A DNA stretch of 64,000 nt from Tuwongella immobilis (lineage in GTDB: Bacteria; Planctomycetota; Planctomycetia; Gemmatales; Gemmataceae). The notes below the pieces were generated by a model that was not told where the DNA came from, ran no database searches, and saw only the letters and a program-made list of their open reading frames with translations. How positions within the stretch are numbered: position 1 is the stretch's first letter; each line of letters starts with the position of its first letter. This document shows positions 37,194 to 46,982 of this stretch, piece by piece. The position numbers and the translations under genes are program-made. Location of the stretch: assembly GCF_901538355.1 (NCBI RefSeq), contig NZ_LR593887.1, positions 3,386,920-3,450,919 of the forward strand, read 5' to 3'.

Positions 37194-38378
37194 TTAGACT
37201 GGAATGCGAATAATTTCGGTTTGGAGTTCACCTCCGGTGACGTGAACTCCACCATTGGCATCGACGTACACATCAATCTCGCTGCGAACGCCGAACTCGG
37301 GGAGATAAATCCCCGGTTCGATCGAGAAACAGGTCCGCGGCATCACCCGACGAGTTTCCTTGGTTTCGAGATTGTCCATATTCGCGCCGTTGCCATGGGT
37401 TTCTCGCCCGATGGAATGGCCAGTGCGATGACAAAACTGCTCCCCGTACCCCGCCTTCTCGATGACCGCTCGCACGGCATCATCCACTTGCCAGCCTTGG
37501 AGCGTTTCACCGGACGAAAACGCCGCCTTCACGCGTGCAATTCCCGCATCGCGAGCATCCCGAACAATGTTGAAGACTTCGACATGCTTGGCAGATGGTT
37601 CAGCCCCAATGACAAACGTGCGAGTGAGATCGCTATACACCGCATCCGGGTGATTCATCTTGGCCCACAGATCGATCAGCACGAAATCCCCAACACCCAT
37701 GGTGACATCGGTTTCGGGCGTGGTGTGATAGTGTGGATCGCCACTGTGCGGCCCAACACCGACAATCGGCGTGCTATCCGTGACCGCGCCATGCTTGCGG
37801 AAATGGTCCATGATGACCTGCTGCACCGCCGACTCTCGCACGTTGCCATGGGCACGCACTTGTTCGGATATGAAATTGGCAGCAACCGTGTAGGCCGCGT
37901 TGGTAATTTCAGCCGCTTGCAAATGAAGCTGCCATTGCGACTCAGACCAACAGGCTTCAAACCGTTGGATCAAATCGCCGGAGGAGACAATTTCCGGCCC
38001 GAACGAACGCACCAGTTCCACGGTCCCGGCATCGACCCGCGACACATACGGATTCGCATTGCGGGCAATGGTCTCCATCGCAATGCGCTTGCATCCTTGA
38101 ACGAGCTTCTGGACACCGGCCTCGAGTTCCTGCCAACGCAGGTAGATCGACTTGTCGCCGGGAACAATATCCAACGCTCCGCTCTCAATGCGATGAACGA
38201 GCTTTTGCGGGGTTCCGTTGGCCGGAATCAAATAGAACCATCGTCGGGTCAGATGCGCATCGGGTGCGAACGGTAACACGCGACGGGCCAACACGTTAAG
38301 CCCGCGAAAATCGTAGAGCAACCACGCATCCAGGCCATCTTCACGAATAGCCGACTGAACCGCTGCCAGATCAAACAT
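37194..38378 (-). CDS. M24 family metallopeptidase (Xaa-Pro aminopeptidase-like)
   Basis: This 394-residue protein has an N-terminal creatinase-like domain and a C-terminal pita-bread metallopeptidase domain, and probably removes N-terminal residues before proline. Metal-ligand regions visible are VLIDLWAKMNHPDAVYSDLTRTF (two Asp-type ligands), HRTGHSIGRETHG (His ligand region), CFSIEPGIYLP (Glu) and RSEIDVYV (Glu). The second ligand pair follows the M24 order. ATG 38378 has GGGAG upstream and matches family N-termini. A 7-bp hairpin (38406-38425) lies in its upstream region. Confidence 0.88.
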   Translation of the reverse strand: MFDLAAVQSAIREDGLDAWLLYDFRGLNVLARRVLPFAPDAHLTRRWFYLIPANGTPQKLVHRIESGALDIVPGDKSIYLRWQELEAGVQKLVQGCKRIAMETIARNANPYVSRVDAGTVELVRSFGPEIVSSGDLIQRFEACWSESQWQLHLQAAEITNAAYTVAANFISEQVRAHGNVRESAVQQVIMDHFRKHGAVTDSTPIVGVGPHSGDPHYHTTPETDVTMGVGDFVLIDLWAKMNHPDAVYSDLTRTFVIGAEPSAKHVEVFNIVRDARDAGIARVKAAFSSGETLQGWQVDDAVRAVIEKAGYGEQFCHRTGHSIGRETHGNGANMDNLETKETRRVMPRTCFSIEPGIYLPEFGVRSEIDVYVDANGGVHVTGGELQTEIIRIPV

Positions 38379-38472
38379 GAATCTCGCTCCCGGGAAATGG
38401 GCAATCCCTGACCTGAAAGTCAGGGTACGCCGGAACGGTCGGAGTACAAGCAAGAAAAATGCAAAACTCCCC

Positions 38473-38501
38473 TTGTGAACTCCGAATCTCGCTCGTACTA
38501 T
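38473..38501 (+). promoter_or_regulatory. Promoter of tRNA-Gly
   Basis: TTGTGA (38473-38478), a 17-nt spacer and TACTAT (38496-38501) precede the tRNA by 19 nt. Position and spacing fit a sigma-70-type promoter giving a very short 5' leader. Confidence 0.5.
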
Positions 38502-38520
38502 GAGGGTGTTGATGGTGATC

Positions 38521-38592
<72 letters not shown>

Positions 38593-38610
38593 CTGAGGAT
38601 GGATTCCAAG

Positions 38611-38647
38611 GCCATGAAGATTCCAGTAGGAAACTTCATGGCTTTTT
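38611..38647 (+). terminator. Intrinsic terminator after tRNA-Gly
   Basis: GCCATGAAG (38611-38619) pairs with CTTCATGGC (38634-38642), with an inner TTCC/GGAA stem and a following T5. It ends the tRNA transcript and separates it from tig. Confidence 0.85.
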
Positions 38648-38824
38648 CCGTTTCCTTAGGCGAAACGATCCCTTGGCTTCCGCCCGACGCAAACCGCGCG
38701 GCAATGCAAATTCCGCAGGTGCGGAGAACTTGCCGATTGACTGGATCGCGCCGATAATTGCTCGATACCCCTAGCGAACCGAATCCTTGGAATCGCCGGC
38801 GTTTTTCTCGATGGAGCAGCTTTC

Positions 38825-40372
38825 ATGTCGTCCGAAAATGAACTGACCCCCAATTCCCCGGAAACCTCGACGCCGGAACCGACGAACCCGGAAACCGCTG
38901 TCGTCACGGCGGAAGAACCGGCGAAACTCAGCCAGCAAGTCGAAATCAACGATGCCGGCCCGTGCCGCAAGCACATCAAGGTCACCGTTGATCGCAAAGA
39001 CATCGACAAACTGCTGAACGAAAAGTTCACGGAGTTGGTCCGCAGCGAAACCTCGCAAGTGCGTGGCTTCCGCCCCGGCAAAGCCCCGCGCAAAATGATC
39101 GAAAAGCGATTTGCTCGGGAAGTGAACGATCAGGTTAAGACCGAAGTGTTGATGGCGAGCCTGGAGCAACTCGCGTCCGATTCGCAAATTTCGCCGCTGG
39201 CCCCGCCCGACATCAACCCAGCGAAGATCGAAATTCCCGCCGAAGGCCCGTTGGTATACGAATTCAATGTCGAAGTTCGTCCGGAATTTGACTTGCCGGA
39301 CTACAAGGGCTTAAAGCTGAAGAAGCCGGTGAAGCAATTCACCGATGCCGACATTGAAAAAGAAAAGCGCACCCTGCTGGAACCGGCCGCCCAGTTGGTC
39401 CCCAAGGAAGGCGAAAACGTCGCGGTTGAAACCGGCGATGTTGTCGAAGCTGATGGCACGATCAAATTCGGTGACCGGGTTCTGAACGAACTGACCGGCG
39501 TGCGATTCCGCATTGAGAAGAAGCTCGCCCTCAACGACGGCGTCGCCGATGACTTCGACACCGCCATGGGCGGAGCGAAGGTGGGTGATTCGCGCCCGGT
39601 GAAGATCAAGTTGTCGGAATCGGTTGCGGATGAATCGCTGCGTGGCCAAGAAGTCGACGCCACGTTCACGGTCAAGGAAATCAAAGTCCTCCGCATGCCG
39701 GAACTCAACGACGAGCTGCTGGCCGCCATGGGTGTGAACAACGAAGCGCAGCTGAATGAAATGCTGCAACTGTCGTTGGAACGCCGCCTGGAATACACGC
39801 AACGGCAATCGGCCCGATCGCAAGTGCTGCAAATCCTGGGCGAATCGACCACTTGGGATCTTCCGCAAGATTTGTTGCGCCGCCAAGCGCGCAAGACGAT
39901 GTCGCGGCGTATCATGGAAATGAAGAACGCCGGGATGAGCGATGCCGAGATTATCGGCCGGCAGCGTCTGTTGGAGCAAGACGTGCTCCGCAGCACCGCC
40001 TTGGCACTGAAGGAACACTTCGTTCTTCAGAAGATCGCCGAATTGGAAAAGCTCGAAGTCGAAGAATCGGATATCGACACTGAAATCGAGCAGATTGCCT
40101 ATCGCTCCAACGAAAGCGCCCGCAAGGTGCGTGCTCGCTTGGAGAAGGAAGACATGATTGAAACGCTGGCGATGGAACTGCTCGAACGCAAGGCGCTCGA
40201 TCTGATCCTCAGCAGCGCAGAATACACGGAAGTCCCGCTGGAAGCCGAACAAAAGGACGCCGAAGTGGCGACCGCGTCGGCCCAAGCGGTTCCTGGTGAG
40301 ATGACCGATCCGACCGCAGAACCCGCTGCACCGGAATCGACCGGCGATTCTTCGTCCGCTCCGACCGCGTGA
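38825..40372 (+). CDS. tig: Trigger factor
   Basis: This 515-residue ribosome-associated chaperone and prolyl isomerase helps nascent chains fold. An Asn/Pro/Glu-rich N-terminal extension (about 35 residues) precedes the ribosome-binding domain, whose signature loop is RGFRPGKAPRKMIEKRF. The FKBP-like domain (about 165-250) and the helical C-terminal domain follow. The tail beyond residue 475 is acidic and Ala/Pro-rich. GGAG is upstream of ATG 38825. It is followed immediately by clpP, as in many bacteria, coupling folding and degradation. Confidence 0.95.
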   Translation: MSSENELTPNSPETSTPEPTNPETAVVTAEEPAKLSQQVEINDAGPCRKHIKVTVDRKDIDKLLNEKFTELVRSETSQVRGFRPGKAPRKMIEKRFAREVNDQVKTEVLMASLEQLASDSQISPLAPPDINPAKIEIPAEGPLVYEFNVEVRPEFDLPDYKGLKLKKPVKQFTDADIEKEKRTLLEPAAQLVPKEGENVAVETGDVVEADGTIKFGDRVLNELTGVRFRIEKKLALNDGVADDFDTAMGGAKVGDSRPVKIKLSESVADESLRGQEVDATFTVKEIKVLRMPELNDELLAAMGVNNEAQLNEMLQLSLERRLEYTQRQSARSQVLQILGESTTWDLPQDLLRRQARKTMSRRIMEMKNAGMSDAEIIGRQRLLEQDVLRSTALALKEHFVLQKIAELEKLEVEESDIDTEIEQIAYRSNESARKVRARLEKEDMIETLAMELLERKALDLILSSAEYTEVPLEAEQKDAEVATASAQAVPGEMTDPTAEPAAPESTGDSSSAPTA

Positions 40373-40392
40373 TGCACCGAAAGGGAACCGTT

Positions 40393-41040
40393 ATGCCGAT
40401 CAATGGAGAGAGCTACGGGCAACCGTCGTATCAGGCATTCGTTCAGCGCTACCAGAACTACGCTCGGCAGCGTCAAATGACCCTGGGCGACTTATTGCTC
40501 GAGAATCGGATCGTGTTCCTGGGTAGTTCCCCGGAAACTGGCGGCAACCCCGCCATTACCGACTACCTGGCGAACATCACGATTCAAAAGCTGCTGTTTT
40601 TGCAACACGAAAACAGCAAGCAAGAGATCCACATGTACATTAATTGTCCCGGTGGATCGGTGACCGCAACGCTGGCCATCTACGATACCATGCAGTTTTT
40701 GGAATGTCCGATTTCGACCTACTGCATGGGTCTGGCCGCCAGCGGTGCTGCCATCATCTTGGCGGCTGGCACCAAGGGAAAACGCTACGCCCTGCCTCAC
40801 TCCAAGATCATGATTCACCAGCCGTATGGTCAAGTCGGCGGCCAAGTCTCGGATATCGAGATTCAAGCCAACGAAATCATGAAGGATCGCGCTCGCTTGA
40901 ACGAGATCCTCAAGAACCATACCGGCCAACCGCTGGAAGTGATCGAACGCGAGACCGAACGAGACCGCTATTTCTCCGCCTCCGACGCCAAAGAGTTTGG
41001 CTTGGTGGATGATACGCTGGTCAAAATGGCCAAGGTCTGA
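40393..41040 (+). CDS. clpP: ATP-dependent Clp protease proteolytic subunit (paralogue 1)
   Basis: This 215-residue serine peptidase assembles into the Clp chamber with a ClpX- or ClpA-type ATPase. The triad is Ser117 (GLAASGA), His142 (IMIHQP) and Asp191 (ETERDRYFSA). The residue after the serine is Gly rather than the usual Met, and the N-terminus has an extra stretch of about 30 residues (GQPSYQAFVQRYQNYARQRQ), unlike paralogue 2. AAGGGAA lies about 7 nt before ATG 40393. It starts 20 nt after the tig stop codon, so co-transcription is likely. Confidence 0.93.
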   Translation: MPINGESYGQPSYQAFVQRYQNYARQRQMTLGDLLLENRIVFLGSSPETGGNPAITDYLANITIQKLLFLQHENSKQEIHMYINCPGGSVTATLAIYDTMQFLECPISTYCMGLAASGAAIILAAGTKGKRYALPHSKIMIHQPYGQVGGQVSDIEIQANEIMKDRARLNEILKNHTGQPLEVIERETERDRYFSASDAKEFGLVDDTLVKMAKV

Positions 41041-41079
41041 TTCCCGTCCTCGCCTTCTGGCGTGACTGGAATTCGGGAA
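41041..41079 (+). terminator. Possible hairpin between the two clpP genes
   Basis: Nested short stems TTCCCG/CGGGAA, GTC/GAC and CGCC/GGCG begin at the clpP1 stop codon. There is no T-tract, so it may be an mRNA-stability or partial-termination structure. A second small hairpin, GACCC...GGGTC (41204-41232), lies in the leader of clpP2. Confidence 0.3.
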
Positions 41080-41252
41080 GGCAATCGGCGAACCGGATCA
41101 CTCCATCGTCGATTGCCGGAATGTAACTCGTCTACCGATCGTATCACTCCGCGAACGGGTTTCCCCCTTCCGGGTGGCAGACTGGCTCATCCATTTGATT
41201 CCGACCCGTCGATGAAAGTCATCAATGGGTCGGTCGCTCGGGAGATATATCC

Positions 41253-41855
41253 ATGCCGCATGTGCCGTTCGTCGTGGAACGCAGCGGACGCGATCCCCAG
41301 GTGTTCGACATCTACAGCCGCTTGCTCAAAGATCGCATTATCTTTCTGCAAGGTCCGGTTGACGATCATAGTGCGAACCTGATTGTGGCCCAGTTGCTCT
41401 ACTTGCAGTTTGAAGATTCGAAAGCGGATATCAACCTGTACATCAATAGTCCGGGTGGTTCCGTGACCGCCGGGATGGGCATCTACGATACGATGCAGTT
41501 CATCACCTGCGATGTTGCCACCTATTGCATTGGCCAATGTGCCAGCATGGGTGCGGTATTGCTGGCCGCCGGTGCCAAGGGCAAACGCAACTGCTTGCCC
41601 AACGCCCGAGTGATGATCCACCAGCCGCTGGCTGGCACCGAAGGAACGACGACCGAGATTTTGATCCATGCGAAGGAATTCCTGCGCACGAAGAAAAATC
41701 TCAACGAAATCCTGATGAAGCACACCGGCCAACCGATCGACCGAATCGAACGGGAAACCGACCGGGATAACTTCATGTCGGCCTACGAAGCGAAGGAATA
41801 CGGCCTGGTCGATAACGTCCTGGACCGGATGCCGATGCCGCCGACCGCTGGCTAA
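41253..41855 (+). CDS. clpP: ATP-dependent Clp protease proteolytic subunit (paralogue 2)
   Basis: This 200-residue ClpP has the canonical triad Ser98 (GQCASMGA), His123 (VMIHQP) and Asp172 ([10 protein letters not shown]) and the [10 protein letters not shown] oxyanion loop. It is closer to textbook ClpP than the preceding paralogue and lacks its N-terminal extension. The two may form mixed two-ring particles, as seen in some other bacteria with paired clpP genes; that is inference. No clpX is present in the window. GGAG precedes ATG 41253. The gene lies 212 nt after clpP1. Confidence 0.95.
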   Translation: MPHVPFVVERSGRDPQVFDIYSRLLKDRIIFLQGPVDDHSANLIVAQLLYLQFEDSKADINLYINSPGGSVTAGMGIYDTMQFITCDVATYCIGQCASMGAVLLAAGAKGKRNCLPNARVMIHQPLAGTEGTTTEILIHAKEFLRTKKNLNEILMKHTGQPIDRIERETDRDNFMSAYEAKEYGLVDNVLDRMPMPPTAG

Positions 41856-41947
41856 CGATCCACCGCGATTGCCCGATATGCTCTCGGCTCGCGGGTGCCA
41901 GCACCAAGGAACCCCTTGTCGGATTTGCATCTTGAGCGGGCAATGCG

Positions 41948-42931
41948 ATGTGTCGATTCGCGGTGACAACCACCACGCTTTGCGCACTCCTGTTCTCTCT
42001 TGGCTGCCGTTCCAACAGCCGCCAAGAAGAACTGGAGGCCGAATTGCGTACCCGCACTCGGGAAATTTACGAACTGCGTGCCGAGAATGATCGGCTCAAG
42101 TTCCTTGCCGATGCGCTCAATCCCTCGGCTGCAATGCCTTCTCATCCGGCAGTCATCATCCCTGGAATTCAACCTGCGCCGCTCTCGTCGATTCCTGCTG
42201 CGCCGTCGGCTCCGAAGCCGACAACGCCGGTGATGCCATCGCCCAATCCCGCTCCGATTAGCTCCGCAACTCCCGGAGTGCTCCCGTTCGTCGGGCCGGG
42301 GTCGGATCTCGTCGCGCAGCCGGCCAGTTTGCCGGTCGTGCGCCCCACCTCTCCGGCAATGGCTGTTCCGCTGAAGGAAATCACCATTGCTCGTGGCAGC
42401 GGCGGCATCGACGATGATCGGCAACCCGGCGATGAAGGACTGCTCGTGATCGTTTCTCCCAAGGATGAAGACGGCGAGGCGGTGAAAGTGATCGCCAGCT
42501 TGGTCATTCGCGTGGAAGAAATCACCAATCAGGGTGTGAAATTACCGATTGGAACGTGGGATGTGCCGGTTGGGACGCTTCGGAAAACTTGGCAAAATGG
42601 GCTGTTTAGCACAGGATTCCATGTCAAGCTCGGCTGGAAGACTCCGCCGCGAACCGAGAAAATTCGCGTGACCGTGCAAATGATTCTCCCGGATCGCCGC
42701 ATCTTCGAGGCAGATCGAGAGTTGCGCGTGGTCCCGATTGATGCAAGTGGCAAAACGGTGATTCAATCGCCGTCGATTCCGACCGCATCGGAATCGAGTG
42801 GCCCGCTGCTCCCCAGCTCGGCAACAACGCCAGCACGAATCAACGATTATCGAACGAATCGTCCCAATTTTCCGAATGTGCGACCGGAATCGGTGCAACT
42901 TTTTCCGCCCGATCTGGGGAATCGCCCCTGA
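41948..42931 (+). CDS. Probable lipoprotein with N-terminal coiled coil
   Basis: This 327-residue protein begins with a short signal sequence (TTTTLCALLFSLGC) whose Cys could be lipidated, although Ser rather than Leu or Val is at -3. A coiled-coil-like stretch of about 35 residues (RQEELEAELRTRTREIYELRAEN) follows, then a Pro/Ala/Ser-rich linker to about residue 140. A beta-rich domain (about 165-270) ends in a Pro/Ser tail. The helix recalls periplasmic tethers. Function is unknown. It is followed by moaC, about 106 nt downstream. Confidence 0.6.
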   Translation: MCRFAVTTTTLCALLFSLGCRSNSRQEELEAELRTRTREIYELRAENDRLKFLADALNPSAAMPSHPAVIIPGIQPAPLSSIPAAPSAPKPTTPVMPSPNPAPISSATPGVLPFVGPGSDLVAQPASLPVVRPTSPAMAVPLKEITIARGSGGIDDDRQPGDEGLLVIVSPKDEDGEAVKVIASLVIRVEEITNQGVKLPIGTWDVPVGTLRKTWQNGLFSTGFHVKLGWKTPPRTEKIRVTVQMILPDRRIFEADRELRVVPIDASGKTVIQSPSIPTASESSGPLLPSSATTPARINDYRTNRPNFPNVRPESVQLFPPDLGNRP

Positions 42932-43037
42932 ACGACACACACTCAGGGAATACGATAAATCGTTCTGCGATCCAAGTTGCTCAATCGGATCTGGAACGGT
43001 TTTGATCTTGGAATGGTTTGCGTGTCAGGAATCGTCC

Positions 43038-43544
43038 ATGAGCGAGTTGACCCATTTCGACGATTCAGGAGCCAGTCGCATGGTCGATACCTCGGCCAAG
43101 CGAGAAACCGAGCGAATCGCGGTTGCATCGGCTCTGTTGCGAATGCAGCCGACTACACTGCAACGAATTGTTGATCGCTCGATTTCCAAAGGGGATGTCT
43201 GCGAAGTGGCCCGCTTGGCTGGCATCATGGCCGCCAAAAAGACCAGCGATCTCATCCCGCTCTGCCACCCGCTCCCGATTACTTCGGTCACCATCGATTT
43301 TGCCGTCGTCAGCCCCACGCAATTGCGTCTGGAGGCGATGGTCAAAGTAGTTGGACGCACCGGGGTCGAGATGGAAGCCCTTACCGCCGTGAGTGTTGCG
43401 GCGTTAACGGTTTACGACATGGTCAAAGCATTGGAACATGGATTGACAATCGAGCAGATTCAGCTCGAACAAAAGCATGGTGGCAAAAGCGGATCATTCC
43501 ACCGGGAAACCACGCCGCCCCACCCAAGCGGTACTCCCTCCTAA
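43038..43544 (+). CDS. moaC: Cyclic pyranopterin monophosphate synthase
   Basis: This 168-residue enzyme of molybdenum-cofactor synthesis converts 3',8-cyclo-7,8-dihydro-GTP to cyclic pyranopterin monophosphate. It has the N-terminal MVDTSAKRETER, KKTSDLIPLCHPLPI and GVEMEALTAVSVAALTVYDMVKA signatures, with the catalytic Lys and Asp-type positions in the right order. AGGA lies about 8 nt upstream of ATG 43038. The C-terminal SFHRETTPPHPSG tail is a short extension. It precedes the polyprenyl synthase by 48 nt; no other moa genes are in the window. Confidence 0.95.
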   Translation: MSELTHFDDSGASRMVDTSAKRETERIAVASALLRMQPTTLQRIVDRSISKGDVCEVARLAGIMAAKKTSDLIPLCHPLPITSVTIDFAVVSPTQLRLEAMVKVVGRTGVEMEALTAVSVAALTVYDMVKALEHGLTIEQIQLEQKHGGKSGSFHRETTPPHPSGTPS

Positions 43545-43592
43545 GGGGTGATCCGTTGGCGAGCAATCGCCGACATTGCCGGGAGATTGACG

Positions 43593-44600
43593 ATGAATCC
43601 GACGTTGATGGTAGAGAATGCTGTGCCCGTGATGCTCACCAAAACCCTGTTTGACCCGATCCGCTCGGAACTGGATCAAGTCGAGCAAGTGCTGGCATCG
43701 ACGCTCTCGCCCTATCGACGCCGCATCTCGGATCTGATGAATCATCTCAAGCACTTCAAGGGCAAGCGGTTACGTCCGGTGTTGGTCATTCTGGCCGCGA
43801 AAGCGTGCGGTCGTGTCGTCTCCAGCCACTTCACGCTGGCGGCGGTGATCGAGATGATTCACACGGCCACACTGGTACATGATGATGTGTTGGACGAAGC
43901 GAGCATTCGCCGTCATGTGGATACGGTCAATGCCCGCTGGGGCAACAAGACCTCGATTCTCTTGGGCGATCTGCTGTTCACCCACGCATTCCATTTGAGC
44001 GCAACATCAGGTGATGCCCGGATTTGCGAACGAATTGGCGAAGCCACCAACCGCGTCTGCGCTGGGGAACTGTTCCAACTGACGGAACACGGCAATCTGC
44101 ATCTGACCGAGGATGCGTACTTCGAGATGATCGACGGGAAAACCGCCGCGCTCACCGAAGTCGCCTGCCGAATCGGAGCGATGCTCGCCGGTGCCAACGA
44201 TCATGTCTGCGAATCGCTGGCGATCTTCGGCCAAAAACTGGGTCTGGCGTTCCAAGTCGCGGATGATCTGCTCGATCTGATGGGCGATGAAACGAAGACC
44301 GGCAAGACCCTGGGCACCGATCTCGAACAACAGAAGATGACGCTGCCACTGATTCATTTGCTGGAAGTGGTGGACGGTGCAGAGGCAGATTCGCTGCGAG
44401 ACGCCATGAGGCACCCCACGGAAGCGAATATTCAACGCATCTTGACCGCGTTGCGTGTGCACGGTTCGCTGGAATATGCCCAGCGTCGTGCGGATGAGTT
44501 GATTGCGGAAGGTCGAGCCGCGTTGCAGTGTCTGCCAAGCTCGACAGCCAAAACAATGTTGGAACAATTGGGAACCTGGGCAGTTCGTCGGCAAAGTTAA
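43593..44600 (+). CDS. Polyprenyl (octa/hepta-prenyl) diphosphate synthase
   Basis: This 335-residue trans-polyprenyl synthase adds isopentenyl units to make the side chain of quinones. The two Asp-rich motifs are DDVLD (residues 97-101) and DDLLD (224-228), and GKRLRP, the substrate-binding loop, precedes the first. The chain length cannot be read with confidence. GGGAG lies 7 nt before ATG 43593; a GTG at 43548 would add 15 residues. A terminator follows. Confidence 0.92.
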   Translation: MNPTLMVENAVPVMLTKTLFDPIRSELDQVEQVLASTLSPYRRRISDLMNHLKHFKGKRLRPVLVILAAKACGRVVSSHFTLAAVIEMIHTATLVHDDVLDEASIRRHVDTVNARWGNKTSILLGDLLFTHAFHLSATSGDARICERIGEATNRVCAGELFQLTEHGNLHLTEDAYFEMIDGKTAALTEVACRIGAMLAGANDHVCESLAIFGQKLGLAFQVADDLLDLMGDETKTGKTLGTDLEQQKMTLPLIHLLEVVDGAEADSLRDAMRHPTEANIQRILTALRVHGSLEYAQRRADELIAEGRAALQCLPSSTAKTMLEQLGTWAVRRQS

Positions 44601-44634
44601 CGCAAATTCGCAGGCTCTCCCGTTGAGCAATCTG

Positions 44635-44678
44635 AACCGCAATGATTGGCCGAAATGAGCCAGTCATTGCGGTTTTTT
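44635..44678 (+). terminator. Intrinsic terminator upstream of the chaperonin operon
   Basis: AACCGCAATGA (44635-44645) pairs with TCATTGCGGTT (44664-44674), and an inner TGGC (44647-44650) pairs with GCCA (44659-44662). A run of T follows (44673-44678). It ends the polyprenyl synthase transcript and isolates the groEL promoter. Confidence 0.85.
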
Positions 44679-44695
44679 CGTTCCTGTCAAGTCGG

Positions 44696-44713
44696 CTGTC
44701 AGAAGCGGGACAG
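44696..44713. promoter_or_regulatory. Inverted repeat, candidate activator site for the groEL promoter
   Basis: CTGTC-N8-GACAG (44696-44713), followed by CTGCCAG repeated twice about 10 bp apart (44718-44734), lies 103-120 nt upstream of the -24/-12 element. That is a typical distance for a sigma-54 enhancer-binding activator. The role is inferred. Confidence 0.3.
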
Positions 44714-44816
44714 AGTCTGCCAGTTCCTGCCAGAGTGACAGCATCTCTGGGGAGAAGAGGAGAATCGAATTTCGCAAGTGCTTGCAATCCAATCACTTAG
44801 GAACTCTTTTTCGGGC

Positions 44817-44832
44817 TGGCACGCGGATTGCA
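44817..44832 (+). promoter_or_regulatory. Perfect sigma-54 (-24/-12) promoter consensus upstream of groEL1
   Basis: TGGCAC-N5-TTGCA matches the sigma-54 consensus at all 11 fixed positions, with the -24 GG and -12 GC at the correct spacing. The predicted start lies near 44843, giving a leader of about 80 nt. No CIRCE-type TTAGCACTC/GAGTGCTAA repeat was found in the region. Confidence 0.6.
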
Positions 44833-44925
44833 TCATTGATTGGGCAGACTTGCAGAATCCGCCTGATCCAACCGATAGGGTTCGATCGGCCGGGTTGATG
44901 GGACACCTGGAAGGAGATTGACGGA

Positions 44926-46626
<1,701 letters not shown>

Positions 46627-46658
46627 GATCACCCGGAAGAACCTCAGGAGAATAGATC

Positions 46659-46967
46659 ATGGCGAAAAGCGAAGGGTTGAAGATTCGTCCGTTGGATGAT
46701 CGCATTGTGGTCGAAGGCGTCGAAGCCGAAGCACAAACCGCAGGCGGCATCTATCTGCCGGACAATGCCAAGCAAAAGCCGCAACAAGGCATCGTCAAGG
46801 CCGTCGGACCGGGCAAGCTTAATGACAAGGGCGAACGGACCCCGGTGAGCGTCAAGGTCGGCGACAAAGTGCTGTATACCCGCTACGGCGGCAACGAAGT
46901 CGAAGTCGACGGCGTTGAGTACAAGATTCTCCGCGAAGCGGACATCCTGGCTAAGTTTGCTAACTAA
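46659..46967 (+). CDS. groS: Co-chaperonin GroES
   Basis: This 102-residue heptameric lid of GroEL matches the family over its whole length ([56 protein letters not shown]). It has a good Shine-Dalgarno (AGGAGA) and sits between the two groEL genes, 32 nt after groEL1 and 15 nt before groEL2. In most bacteria groES precedes groEL; this order is unusual. Confidence 0.97.
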   Translation: MAKSEGLKIRPLDDRIVVEGVEAEAQTAGGIYLPDNAKQKPQQGIVKAVGPGKLNDKGERTPVSVKVGDKVLYTRYGGNEVEVDGVEYKILREADILAKFAN

Positions 46968-46982
46968 GAAAGGACCGCATTC

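Noticed and set aside
36408-38276. A 622-codon plus-strand open frame through rarD and antisense to the M24 peptidase
   Set aside because: It crosses two confidently assigned genes in the wrong frame or strand, and the product is rich in Arg, His and Pro without domains.
38406-38425. CCCTGAC/GTCAGGG hairpin near the M24 peptidase start
   Set aside because: It is short, without a T-tract, and could be chance; it is mentioned only in the gene entry.
44601-44925. A CIRCE/HrcA operator upstream of groEL1
   Set aside because: I looked for TTAGCACTC with an inverted GAGTGCTAA and found no convincing match.
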